A stretch of 56,205 nt of DNA from Treponema sp. (lineage in GTDB: Bacteria > Spirochaetota > Spirochaetia > Treponematales > Breznakiellaceae), in contig JAITJW010000056.1 of assembly GCA_031278715.1 (NCBI GenBank), forward strand, positions 1 through 56,205, given 5' to 3'. A model generated the notes under the pieces. The model did no database searches. It was given only the letters and a program-made list of their open reading frames with translations, and was not told the origin of the DNA. Numbering within the stretch: the first letter of the stretch is position 1; the number at the start of each line of letters is the position of its first letter. Shown one piece after another: positions 7,813 to 15,899 of the stretch. Made by a program: the position numbers and the translations under genes.

Positions 7813-9078
7813 ATGGCGGAGATAAGGACGGATTTCAGGTCGATATTGGGTCTTGATTCGGAGCTGAGCCGTATTCAAGACGTAGACCTGTTGCTGGAAC
7901 GGATCCTTTTGGAAGCCCGAAAAGTAGTTCGCGCCGATGCGGGTTCGATTTATGTCATAGACCGGGGCAAGGACCAGCAAGGTGCTGAAAAAAAGCTGGT
8001 CATCAAATACGCTCAAAACGACACTTCCCAAAAAAGCCTTCCTGCAGGCCGAAAGATGATCTACTCGGTGTTGTCGGTTCCCATCAATGAGAAATCCATA
8101 TCGGGCTACTGCGCCCTGACCCGGAAGATCATCAATGTGCCCGATATGTACGATATTCCGGCCACCGCTCCCTATTCCTTCAATTCCAGCTATGATCAAA
8201 TTTCCGGTTACAGAACCATTTCGACGCTTACGATCCCGCTGGTTACCGCGGATTCAAGGCTTTTGGGGGTTATCCAGGTTATCAACTCCAAAGATGAGAA
8301 CGGAAACGTGATTCCGTTTTCCCAGGAAGATGAGTTCCTGATCACCCATTTCGCCTCAAACGCCACCACCGTCCTGCAGCGGGCCTACGCTACCCGTGCC
8401 ATGATTCTGCGGATGATAAAAATGTCCGAGCTTCGGGACCCCAAGGAAACCGGAACCCACGTAAACCGGGTGGCGGGCTATGCAGTGGAAATTTACGAGC
8501 GGTGGGCCTACCACCACGGCGTAAGCGACATGGATCGGGAGAAAATCCGGGATACCCTGAGGGTAGCCGCGATGCTCCACGATGTGGGGAAGGTGGCAAT
8601 TTCCGATCTCATCCTGAAAAAACCGGGCCGTTTTACCCAGGACGAATATTTGATCATGCAGCACCATACCCTTTACGGCGCCGGGTTATTTGATGACCCC
8701 CAATCGGAGATGGATAGTATCTGCCGGGACATCGCCCTGACCCACCACGAGAACTGGGACGGCACCGGCTACCCCGGCTGGATCGATCCGCTGACCGAAA
8801 AGCCCATTAAGATCGATGCCGAGGGGAATGTCCTGGGCAGGGCAGGGGAGGAAATTCCCCTTATGGGCCGCATCGTGGCCCTGGCCGATGTGTACGACGC
8901 GCTCTGTTCCAAACGGGTGTACAAGGATCCCTGGCCGGAGGATAAGGTACTCACGGAGATTCGCAGCCTTACGGGTATCAAATTCGATCCTGAACTGGTG
9001 GATATTTTTTTTGAGGTACTTCCGAATATCAAACAGATCCAGGCTATGTACCCCGAGGCGGAAGCGGATTTAACTTGA
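7813..9078 (+). CDS. GAF/HD-GYP domain protein, probable c-di-GMP phosphodiesterase
   Basis: 421 residues, cytoplasmic. An N-terminal GAF sensor domain (about residues 15-185; VRADAGSIYVIDRG, LLGVIQVINSKDENG) is followed by an HD-GYP domain (about 200-400) with HVNRVAGYAVEIY, AAMLHDVGKVAISD, HHENWDGTGYPG and GRIVALADVYDALCSKR. The HD pair and the GYP motif are intact, so hydrolysis of cyclic di-GMP, and in some family members cyclic GMP-AMP, is expected. The ligand of the GAF domain is not readable. Its 3' end overlaps the convergent DUF188 gene by 35 bases. A TAAGGAT ribosome site precedes the ATG. Confidence 0.93.
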   Translation: MAEIRTDFRSILGLDSELSRIQDVDLLLERILLEARKVVRADAGSIYVIDRGKDQQGAEKKLVIKYAQNDTSQKSLPAGRKMIYSVLSVPINEKSISGYCALTRKIINVPDMYDIPATAPYSFNSSYDQISGYRTISTLTIPLVTADSRLLGVIQVINSKDENGNVIPFSQEDEFLITHFASNATTVLQRAYATRAMILRMIKMSELRDPKETGTHVNRVAGYAVEIYERWAYHHGVSDMDREKIRDTLRVAAMLHDVGKVAISDLILKKPGRFTQDEYLIMQHHTLYGAGLFDDPQSEMDSICRDIALTHHENWDGTGYPGWIDPLTEKPIKIDAEGNVLGRAGEEIPLMGRIVALADVYDALCSKRVYKDPWPEDKVLTEIRSLTGIKFDPELVDIFFEVLPNIKQIQAMYPEAEADLT

Positions 9079-9508
9079 CCAGCAGCCGGTCCAGGCTGTT
9101 TGCCATCATTCTGATTTCCTTTTTGCCGTACGAGGGGCTCCGCTCCCCGCCCAGGCCCTTATGCGCCAGGTCCACAATAAAATTCCGCAGGGAAAGCCGT
9201 TCCCGGATATTCTCCCCGGTGTAGACATTGCCCCGGTCGTCCATGACGGCAAGGTCCCGCTCCACCAAACGCGCCGCCAGGGGTATATCCCTGGTAATGA
9301 CCAGGTCCCCCGGCCGGGCCAGTTCCACGATGCGGTCGTCCGCTGCCCCCTCCTCCGGCGGGCAAAGTTCCATAATCGCGTCCCCCTGCAGTCCCGGTAT
9401 GGAACGGTTGGCTACGAAAACCACGGTAAGGCCGCAGCGCTTTGCCGCCCTCATCACCAATTCCCGTGCCACACGGGGACAGGAGTCCGCATCTACGAAG
9501 ATCTTCAT
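9044..9508 (-). CDS. YaiI/YqxD family protein (DUF188, PIN-like)
   Basis: 154 residues with the family signature at the N-terminus (MKIFVDADSCPRVARE) and, further on, PGDLVITRDIPLAARLVE, VMDDRGNVYTGENI and YGKKEIRMMANSLDRLL. The family has a PIN-like fold with conserved Asp residues, all present here, which suggests a nuclease role that is not proven. It follows the ZapA-ManA fusion gene by 26 bases and is probably the last gene of that operon. The final 35 bases overlap, tail to tail, the end of the HD-GYP gene. Confidence 0.92.
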   Translation of the reverse strand: MKIFVDADSCPRVARELVMRAAKRCGLTVVFVANRSIPGLQGDAIMELCPPEEGAADDRIVELARPGDLVITRDIPLAARLVERDLAVMDDRGNVYTGENIRERLSLRNFIVDLAHKGLGGERSPSYGKKEIRMMANSLDRLLVKLNPLPPRGT

Positions 9509-9534
9509 AGGGAAACCCGTTTGTCCGGCCTGGG

Positions 9535-11079
9535 TCAGTGGCCCACCGGCGCGGGAATGGACGCGGCATAGAGGGTGTACGTTCCCGAAAATACCGGCAT
9601 GTCCGGCTGTGGGGGGATAAAAGCCGATTCCCCAGGTCCCAGTTCCCAGGAAGCGCCGGTTTCATCGGAAGCCTGGAGGCGGCCTGCAATGACGATAACG
9701 ATAACCGGGACCTGGATGGGAAAGGGACCTTCAAAATTCCGGATAAGTGAAAGGGAAAATTCCTTACAGGGACTTGGGTAGGTAAAAAAAACGGGGCCCG
9801 GCGGCTCTGTTTCGGGGGGCGTTTTCAGCAGTTCCGGCATAAAGGGGTGGAAATACAGGACGTTCATAAGCTCGTTTACGTCCACATGCTTGGAACTGAG
9901 GCCGCAGCGGAGTACGTTATCCGAATTGGCCATCAGTTCCACTCCAAAACCGTCCACATAGGCGTGGAGTATCCCGTCGGGAAGGTAGATAGCCTGGCCG
10001 CTTTCCAGATGGATCAGGTTGAGGTAGAGGGGGGCCAGTATCCCCGGATCCCCGGGGTAGAGTTCCGCAAGTCGCCGGATCAGGGAGCATGTATCGTCAT
10101 CGATCCCCCAAGGGATCCTGCTCAGTGTAGAAGCGTAGGCGCTTAGTTCTTTTCTAAGTTCCCTGGACAGATTGAACAGGCCGGCAAGGAAATCCCGCAA
10201 GGGCAGCCGCGATCTTCCAGCGGTATTTTCAAGGGAATCCTGCAGGGGAGCCAGGCCATACTGCAGGGAACGCGGGGCCCCGGCAAGGAACGCACTAAGG
10301 AGCGCAACGGTGTCGCCCGGAGAACGGAAACCGCAGAGGGCGGTAAAAGGACTAAGGGCGCAGATGATCTCAGGCTTGTGGTTATCGTCCTTGTAGTTCC
10401 GTTCCGGAGCGTCAAGATCTATACCCTGCTCGTTTTCCCGCTGCCAGCCCTGCCGGGCCTGTTCCTTACCGGGGTGGGCCTGGATAGACAGGGGCCGGGC
10501 CGCGGCAAGGAGCTTAAACAGGAAGGGGAGGCCGCCGAAATTCGCCGCCCCTTCTTTTCCCACATAGCGGGGGGGATCGGCGGCGATAAGCTGTGCCAAG
10601 CTCTTTTTCCCGGGCCAGTCTTTTAGCATTGAAGGCGCCGAAGGATGTACACCCATCCAGAGTTCCGCCCAGGGCTCCCCGCCGGGGTTCTCACGGCACA
10701 GTAAGCGGGGTATCCAATGGGGGGATCCCCATTCGTAGTGTTTTACCGAATTTTCAAGCAGGTACAGGGCCTGGAGGACCTGCCCGTCTTTTTCAAAGGT
10801 TTCATCCAGCCGGGCTATAAGGTTCAATGTCCGCCGCAGTGTTTCTTCTTTTTCCGAAATATCACCGGACTCCTGTTTTAGCTTGTGAAATTCGTCGCAG
10901 AGCAGGAAGCCGGTTAGAATGGCAATTTTTAGGGGATCCTTGAGCCCGGTTGTTTTTTGCACATCCAGAACCCTGGCGTAGTATTCGCTGAGCAGTTTTT
11001 CCAGATAGGGCCCTTCCTCATCCGCGGTTATCGTAAAGGAAGCGCCAAGAATTTCAAAATGCAGATTACTCTTGGGCAT
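9535..11079 (-). CDS. manA: ZapA-like domain fused to mannose-6-phosphate isomerase (type I)
   Basis: One frame encodes 514 residues. Residues 1 to about 98 resemble ZapA, which crosslinks FtsZ (HFEILGASFTITADEEGPYL; DPLKIAILTGFLLCDEFHKL; then a heptad-rich helix). From about residue 103 a complete ManA begins (LYLLENSVKHYEWGS). It carries zinc-site segments (QAHPGKEQA, HKPE, LPDGILHAYVDGFGVELMANSDNVLR) and runs to the C-terminus at normal length. ManA interconverts mannose 6-phosphate and fructose 6-phosphate. I found no ATG, GTG or TTG in frame near the junction and no Shine-Dalgarno that would allow separate ManA translation. The start itself lacks a Shine-Dalgarno and lies 6 bases after the preceding stop, suggesting coupling. 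A sequencing or assembly indel that removed a stop is the alternative. Confidence 0.9.
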   Translation of the reverse strand: MPKSNLHFEILGASFTITADEEGPYLEKLLSEYYARVLDVQKTTGLKDPLKIAILTGFLLCDEFHKLKQESGDISEKEETLRRTLNLIARLDETFEKDGQVLQALYLLENSVKHYEWGSPHWIPRLLCRENPGGEPWAELWMGVHPSAPSMLKDWPGKKSLAQLIAADPPRYVGKEGAANFGGLPFLFKLLAAARPLSIQAHPGKEQARQGWQRENEQGIDLDAPERNYKDDNHKPEIICALSPFTALCGFRSPGDTVALLSAFLAGAPRSLQYGLAPLQDSLENTAGRSRLPLRDFLAGLFNLSRELRKELSAYASTLSRIPWGIDDDTCSLIRRLAELYPGDPGILAPLYLNLIHLESGQAIYLPDGILHAYVDGFGVELMANSDNVLRCGLSSKHVDVNELMNVLYFHPFMPELLKTPPETEPPGPVFFTYPSPCKEFSLSLIRNFEGPFPIQVPVIVIVIAGRLQASDETGASWELGPGESAFIPPQPDMPVFSGTYTLYAASIPAPVGH

Positions 11080-11085
11080 GGCAAA

Positions 11086-11562
11086 CTAAAAAATATCAAG
11101 CTCGCCGGAGGCCGAAGCATCCTGAGAATCTTCGAAAGGACCTTCTTCCGCATCTTCCACTCCCTCAGGCTCCAGTCTTTCGATCTCCCCGGTATCCGCA
11201 GACACCGGGCCGGCCTCCGGCAGGACGGAAACCGGGGGTGGGGGAGGGCTTTCTTTTTTCCGCTCCGGCGCCCGGTTTTCCCGGTGGGGCGGAAGGCCCG
11301 GTTCGGGTGGAAGGGAGGCGATACTTTTTTCTATGGCATCCTCGAATTTGTTCAGCCGATCCAAAGCGGAGAGGATACCCTCTTCGATACGGCCCTGATC
11401 TTCCCTGAACTTTTGGATTAGGACCTCAAGTTCATCAATACGCCTTTGATACGAATCAAGCTTCCCCTGGAGTTGGGAATTTTCCCCGGAGATCCGTTCC
11501 ACATATTCAATGGCCCGGGCCACTTTTGTTTCCAGCAGCTTGACCTGTTCAAGGGTTATCAT
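11086..11562 (-). CDS. ZapB-like coiled-coil protein, probable cell-division factor
   Basis: 158 residues. The first 90 form a near-continuous coiled coil (MITLEQVKLLETKVARAIEY, then QLQGKLDSYQRRIDELEVLI). The rest is a disordered Pro/Glu-rich tail with RAPERKKESPPPPP and acidic clusters ending in ASGELDIF. The N-terminal pattern resembles small ZapB-type proteins. Its place directly before a ZapA domain supports a divisome role, since ZapA and ZapB bind each other in E. coli. It follows rplT by about 35 bases. The short acidic C-terminus could be a partner-binding peptide; that is speculation. Confidence 0.75.
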   Translation of the reverse strand: MITLEQVKLLETKVARAIEYVERISGENSQLQGKLDSYQRRIDELEVLIQKFREDQGRIEEGILSALDRLNKFEDAIEKSIASLPPEPGLPPHRENRAPERKKESPPPPPVSVLPEAGPVSADTGEIERLEPEGVEDAEEGPFEDSQDASASGELDIF

Positions 11563-11596
11563 GGTATGCCCCCTTTAGTCCGCCTAAACCGGCCAC

Positions 11597-11956
11597 TTAA
11601 CCGGAAACGGCTGGTTTTACCTTTTCTACGATTGCTCTAAAGGCCGCCGTATCCTGGATTGCCAGGTAAGCCAGGGCCTTCCGGTCAATTTTGATCCCCG
11701 TCTTTGAAAGGCCATCCACAAGCCGGGAATAAGAAATTCCTTCCGCCCGGCAGGCGGCGTTGATCCTGATGATCCACAGCCGCCGGAAATCGCCTTTCCG
11801 GTCCCGCCGGTCCCGATAGGCGTAGAAAAGACCTTTCGTAACGGCGTCTTTTGCGGTTTTGTAATTGGAATGTCTGCGCCCCCAGTAACCTTTGGCCTGT
11901 TTCAGGATCTTTTTACGGTGGTTTTTCCGTTTGGCGCCATCTACCGCTCTTGGCAT
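11597..11956 (-). CDS. rplT: 50S ribosomal protein L20
   Basis: 119 residues, the normal length. It begins [20 protein letters not shown] and includes the YYGRR-equivalent [18 protein letters not shown], then [16 protein letters not shown]. It binds 23S rRNA early in large-subunit assembly and, in several bacteria, represses its own operon. It follows rpmI by 33 bases in the conserved infC-rpmI-rplT order. Confidence 0.98.
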   Translation of the reverse strand: MPRAVDGAKRKNHRKKILKQAKGYWGRRHSNYKTAKDAVTKGLFYAYRDRRDRKGDFRRLWIIRINAACRAEGISYSRLVDGLSKTGIKIDRKALAYLAIQDTAAFRAIVEKVKPAVSG

Positions 11957-11989
11957 ATTCTTCTCCTTATGCTGATAGGGTCGGCAATA

Positions 11990-12190
11990 CTAGCCGTAAG
12001 GCAGCAGCCGTTTTTTTATGACGGCTACGTTATCGCTCGACAAAATACCGCTCTGGCGGAGTTTCCGCTTCCGCTTAGCCGACTTTTTGGTGAGGATATG
12101 CCTAAGGTTCTGTTTCTTGTACTTAACCTTACCGCTCCCCGTAAATGAGTAACGCTTGGCTGCGCTTTTCTTTGTCTTCATCTTGGGCAT
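11990..12190 (-). CDS. rpmI: 50S ribosomal protein L35
   Basis: 66 residues, normal for L35. [20 protein letters not shown] is a near-canonical N-terminus and [14 protein letters not shown] is the usual basic middle segment. It is a structural component of the large subunit. It lies 15 bases downstream of infC. Confidence 0.98.
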   Translation of the reverse strand: MPKMKTKKSAAKRYSFTGSGKVKYKKQNLRHILTKKSAKRKRKLRQSGILSSDNVAVIKKRLLPYG

Positions 12191-12205
12191 ATACCGCTCC
12201 GTATC

Positions 12206-12724
12206 TTATTTTTTGGCCTTGGGGCTTACTACCATAGACATAAACCGTCCTTCCATAGCTGGAGATTTATCCATCACATACTCCCCTTCCAGCCGGGCCA
12301 GGACATCCTTAAGGACCTCCAGTCCCAATTCCGTGTGGGCAAGTTCACGGCCCCTAAAACGGACTGTTACCTTGACCTTATTACCTTCGCCAAGGAATTC
12401 ACGTACATGTTTGGATTTGAAATCCAAATCGTGCTCGTCAATTTTTGGCTGCATCCGGATCTCTTTAAGTTTGAGCAATTTCTGCTTTTTCTTGGAATCC
12501 CGAACCTTTTTTTCGTTTTCGAATTTGAATTTGCCGTAATCCAAAATCTTGACTACCGGCGGATTGGCCTGAGGGGCCACCTCCACCAAATCAAGGCCCA
12601 GACTCTTGGCCATTTCAAGAGCTTCCAGAGTACTGAGAATCCCCTGCTGCTCACCTTCGTCCCGAATGAGGCGTACCTCCCTCACCCGGATTTGTTCGTT
12701 TATCCTTAAATCCTTATCCGACAA
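12206..12724 (-). CDS. infC: Translation initiation factor IF-3 (TTG start)
   Basis: 172 residues. The N-terminal domain shows [14 protein letters not shown] and [17 protein letters not shown]. The C-terminal domain shows [20 protein letters not shown] and the [17 protein letters not shown] motif. IF-3 keeps the subunits apart and checks the start codon. The start I infer is TTG at 12724, with GGAGGAGG four bases upstream. A non-AUG start is notable because E. coli infC uses AUU to sense IF-3 level, so similar autoregulation is possible. A GC hairpin precedes the ribosome site. Confidence 0.96.
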   Translation of the reverse strand: MSDKDLRINEQIRVREVRLIRDEGEQQGILSTLEALEMAKSLGLDLVEVAPQANPPVVKILDYGKFKFENEKKVRDSKKKQKLLKLKEIRMQPKIDEHDLDFKSKHVREFLGEGNKVKVTVRFRGRELAHTELGLEVLKDVLARLEGEYVMDKSPAMEGRFMSMVVSPKAKK

Positions 12725-12766
12725 CTGACCTCCTCCGCCCCCACGGGGCAGGGGACAGTAACACTT

Positions 12767-12796
12767 ACTATACCGGAATTATAATATGTTTGTCTA
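12767..12796 (-). promoter_or_regulatory. Promoter of the infC-rpmI-rplT operon
   Basis: On the minus strand TAGACA (12796-12791), an 18-base spacer and TATAGT (12772-12767). Both hexamers match consensus at 5 of 6 positions. The predicted leader of about 36 bases contains a C-run/G-run hairpin and the strong infC ribosome site. Confidence 0.5.
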
Positions 12797-12804
12797 CGGG
12801 GCTG

Positions 12805-13656
12805 CTAGGTGTAGAAGAACTGGTACAACATACAAAATACCGGTGCAGCCAGGGCAATGGAATCGATGGTGTCCAGAACCCCGCCCCGGCCTGGAATAAG
12901 AACCCCTGAATCTTTGATGCCGGAACTGCGTTTCATGGCGGATTCGGCCAGATCCCCCAGGGCCGCGGCGATGCCGGTAGCCAGGCCCGTCAGAAGCCCC
13001 GCCAGTGGAACATAGGGCAGCCGGCTTGATGTAAAGCCCGCAAGAATATCCGCCCCTGCACCGATAAGGATCGACGCGCCGATACCGCCGGCAAAGCCCG
13101 CCAAGCTCTTGTTGGGGCTGGCCTTGACGACACCCTTTGTGCCCTTGCCGAACAGGGTACCCGCTGCCCAGGCTGCCGAATCGTTGATAAAGACCATGAG
13201 GAGGAAAACCAGAATCACCGTCCCCGCGCGGGGGAACATGGTCATCCGCACCACCCAGGCCATGAATAGGCCCGGGTAGATCAGTACGGAAAAACCTGCG
13301 GCGATCCTGGTTGTGTAAGCGGTAAGCTGTTCCGCCGGGCAGAAGATCCGGGACACGAGGAGCCAGAAGGCCCCCAGGGTACACGCCACGGGGAGGATCG
13401 GGACCTGCAGGCCAAAACTGGCGGCCGCGGTCAGTGAGGCGGGCCCCAAAATCCCCAGGATCAGCGCCTCCGCCGGGTGAATGACGGCGCCCTTTTTGCC
13501 GAGGATGACGGTAAATTCCAGCGCCCCCAGGGCGCTGAACAGGATCACCAGGATGTTGACGGCCAGATGGTTACGGTAGGGGAGAAAAAGAACGACCCCG
13601 ATGACCAGGGGAAGGCCAACAATAAAGACAAGAAGACGCTGGATCAGCTTTTTCAT
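12805..13656 (-). CDS. cdsA: Phosphatidate cytidylyltransferase
   Basis: 283 residues with about eight hydrophobic helices. It makes CDP-diacylglycerol from CTP and phosphatidic acid in the cytoplasmic membrane. The C-terminal signature is GDLAESAMKRSSGIKDSG followed by LIPGRGGVLDTIDSI. Compared with the common PGHGGxLDRxDS form, His is Arg and the second Arg is Thr; the metal-binding Asp residues and KR..KD are kept. The start overlaps uppS by four bases (translation coupling). uppS-cdsA adjacency is conserved across many bacteria. Confidence 0.94.
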   Translation of the reverse strand: MKKLIQRLLVFIVGLPLVIGVVLFLPYRNHLAVNILVILFSALGALEFTVILGKKGAVIHPAEALILGILGPASLTAAASFGLQVPILPVACTLGAFWLLVSRIFCPAEQLTAYTTRIAAGFSVLIYPGLFMAWVVRMTMFPRAGTVILVFLLMVFINDSAAWAAGTLFGKGTKGVVKASPNKSLAGFAGGIGASILIGAGADILAGFTSSRLPYVPLAGLLTGLATGIAAALGDLAESAMKRSSGIKDSGVLIPGRGGVLDTIDSIALAAPVFCMLYQFFYT

Positions 13657-14411
13657 GTTGTGGAAGCCCCCTCTTTTCCGCTGTGGATACCTCCGTAACG
13701 GCGATCCCGCGTCGCGTAGTGGGCCAGGGCCGCTTCCAGGTCTTCGTCTGAAAAATCGGGCCAGAATTTATCGCTGATATAGTACTCCGCGTAGGCCCCC
13801 TCCCACAGGAGGAAGTTGCTGATTCGGAATTCGCCGGCGGTTCTGATGATCAGATCCGGGTCCGGCAGATCGGGGTTATCCAGACAGGAATGGAGCAGGG
13901 CTTCGGTGAAACCGTTTTCGCTGTCAGCGAGGGAGGCCCGGTTTGCCGCCAGCGCGCGGTTTACCGCGCGGATAATTTCGTCCCGGCCGCCGTAGTTCAG
14001 GGCCAGGACGACCTGCAGGCCCTTGAAATTCCGGGTGTCTTCACAGGCGCAGCGCAGTTCTTCCGCAACCTCACGGGGAAGACGGGCGGGATCCCCGGCG
14101 TGCCGGATACGGATGCCGTTCTCCCGGTAAAAATCCAGTTCCCCCCGCAGGTAACGCCGTACCAGGGCCATGATAAAGTTGACCTCTTCCACGTCGCGCT
14201 TCCAGTTTTCGGTAGAAAAAGTGTACAGGGTCAGGCAGGGAATTCCCCTGCCGGCGGCAGCCTTGACGATCCGCTTTGCCACCTTAAGCCCTTCCAGGTG
14301 TCCCTGGGGACGGCTCCGGCCGCGGCTTTCCGCCCATCGTCCGTTCCCGTCCATGATGATCCCCACGTGGACGGGGAGGGTCGCTCGCCCGTCGATCTTG
14401 TTATCGTTCAA
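13653..14411 (-). CDS. uppS: Isoprenyl transferase (undecaprenyl diphosphate synthase)
   Basis: 252 residues. cis-Prenyltransferase motifs are in order: HVGIIMDGNGRWAE with the catalytic Asp, LTLYTFSTENWKR, LNYGGRDEI, and DPDLIIRTAGEFRISNFLLW. It condenses isopentenyl units to undecaprenyl diphosphate, the carrier lipid for peptidoglycan. In most bacteria the residue after RTaGe/RTsGE is also variable, so the site looks normal. It overlaps frr by 11 bases upstream and cdsA by four bases downstream. Confidence 0.96.
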   Translation of the reverse strand: MNDNKIDGRATLPVHVGIIMDGNGRWAESRGRSRPQGHLEGLKVAKRIVKAAAGRGIPCLTLYTFSTENWKRDVEEVNFIMALVRRYLRGELDFYRENGIRIRHAGDPARLPREVAEELRCACEDTRNFKGLQVVLALNYGGRDEIIRAVNRALAANRASLADSENGFTEALLHSCLDNPDLPDPDLIIRTAGEFRISNFLLWEGAYAEYYISDKFWPDFSDEDLEAALAHYATRDRRYGGIHSGKEGASTT

Positions 14412-14955
14412 ATATCTCGTTCTCTTTTTCTTCCAGCGCCTGATTCAACCTGGTGATATAATTGTCGGTAAGTTTCTGCAGCTCCTCCCCGTGTTTGGCC
14501 TCTTCGTCCTCGGTCAGTTCCCCGTCTTTAAGGAGCTTCTTGAGTTCGTCATTTCCGTCCCGGCGGATGTTCCGCACCGCCACCCGTCCCTGTTCCGCCT
14601 GGGCTTTGGCCAGCTTGGCCAGTTCCTTGCGCCGGTCCTCCGTAAGGGGGGGAATGGCGATACGGATCACCTTGCCGTCATTGCTGGGGTTCAGGGAAAG
14701 TTCCGAGGTACGAATCGCCTTTTCAATTTCCCCGATCAGGTTCTTGTCCCAGGGCTGGATCACGATAAGCCGGGCTTCGGGAACGGAGATATTCGCCACC
14801 TGGTTCAGGGGCGATTTGTTCCCGTAGTAGTCAACCCGGATCTTGTCGAACAGGGATACCGAAGCCCTGCCGGTCCTGATGGCGGAAAAACCGTCTTTCA
14901 GACTGGCAAGGGTCTTTTTCATCCGGTCTTCACAGTCAATGAGTACCTGGTACAT
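14401..14955 (-). CDS. frr: Ribosome recycling factor
   Basis: 184 residues, canonical length. It has GFSAIRTGRASVSLFDKIRV, SPLNQVANISVPEARLIVIQ, the LNPSNDGKVIRIAIPPLTED loop and LAKAQAEQGRVAVRNIRRDG. With EF-G it splits post-termination ribosomes. Its ATG overlaps the tsf stop by one base, and the order rpsB-tsf-frr-uppS-cdsA is a widespread translation/envelope operon, here lacking pyrH. Confidence 0.97.
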   Translation of the reverse strand: MYQVLIDCEDRMKKTLASLKDGFSAIRTGRASVSLFDKIRVDYYGNKSPLNQVANISVPEARLIVIQPWDKNLIGEIEKAIRTSELSLNPSNDGKVIRIAIPPLTEDRRKELAKLAKAQAEQGRVAVRNIRRDGNDELKKLLKDGELTEDEEAKHGEELQKLTDNYITRLNQALEEKENEIFER

Positions 14956-15812
14956 TATTGGCCTACCTTAAAGTACACATACTCCCTGATGTCTATCGTG
15001 GCTCCAAGGTCCTTGCCGTATGTTTCCAGGGCCCTGGCCACGGTAAGTTTTTCGTCTTTCACGTAACCCTGATCCAGGAGGCATATTTCCTGAAGGTGCT
15101 TATTTATTTTGCCCTGGAGGATCTTTTCAAACTGTTCAGGTTTGGCTTCCTTCATTTTGGCAAATTTTTCATCTCCCTCCATCTGCTTGTGGAAGATATC
15201 CTCCTGCTCTTTAAGGTAGGCGCCGTCAATCGCGCCGCGGTTTAGGGCTAAAGGATTGAAGGCGGCGATATGAAGGGCAATGGTAAAGGCAAAGTCTTTT
15301 GCCTCCTGCCTTGTAAAGAGGTCCTCCTTGTCGGAACCCAGCTTGACTACGACGCCGATGTTGCCATCTCCGTGGATGTACTGGGTAAGGTACTCGCCCG
15401 GGCCGGCTTTAAGTACCTTGATCCGTTTAAGGCTCATGTTTTCACGGATTTTCGTGGCCAGGTCCTGAACCAGGGCGGAAAGCTCATCGTTGACGCCGGT
15501 ATAGCCCTTGTCCAGGACCTTGCCGGCGATAGCGGCCCCCAGCGCGATAAAGTCCGGATTCCGGGCCACAAAATCCGTCTCCGACGCCAGTTCTACAAGG
15601 ACAGCGGTGTTGTTTTCGATCTTGATGAAGATCTTTCCCTCGTTTGTCGCTCGGTCGGAACGTTTTTCCAGAGCCGCCAGGCCTTTTTCCTTGAGGATCC
15701 TTTCAGCCTGTTCAAAGTTACCCCCGGTATCTACCAGGGCTTTTTTACATTCCATCATTCCCGCTCCGGTTTTTTCCCGAAGCCGTTTTACATCTTCTGC
15801 GGTAACAGCCAT
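14955..15812 (-). CDS. tsf: Elongation factor Ts
   Basis: 285 residues. MAVTAEDVKRLREKTGAGMM is the classic UBA-like start and is followed by a dimerisation core with ASETDFVARNPDF. The C-terminus (QGYVKDEKLTVARAL) is typical. It catalyses GDP/GTP exchange on EF-Tu. I chose the ATG at 15812, which has AAGGAG eight bases upstream, over a longer frame beginning at 15896 whose first 28 residues are not EF-Ts-like. Confidence 0.97.
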   Translation of the reverse strand: MAVTAEDVKRLREKTGAGMMECKKALVDTGGNFEQAERILKEKGLAALEKRSDRATNEGKIFIKIENNTAVLVELASETDFVARNPDFIALGAAIAGKVLDKGYTGVNDELSALVQDLATKIRENMSLKRIKVLKAGPGEYLTQYIHGDGNIGVVVKLGSDKEDLFTRQEAKDFAFTIALHIAAFNPLALNRGAIDGAYLKEQEDIFHKQMEGDEKFAKMKEAKPEQFEKILQGKINKHLQEICLLDQGYVKDEKLTVARALETYGKDLGATIDIREYVYFKVGQ

Positions 15813-15899
15813 ACTATAACTCCTTGGTCCCCCGCAACGGCGGGTCCTAACGTAAAGCGTTTTCCAAAACCGCCCGGTTTTGCAGAAAACGCACAAAGG

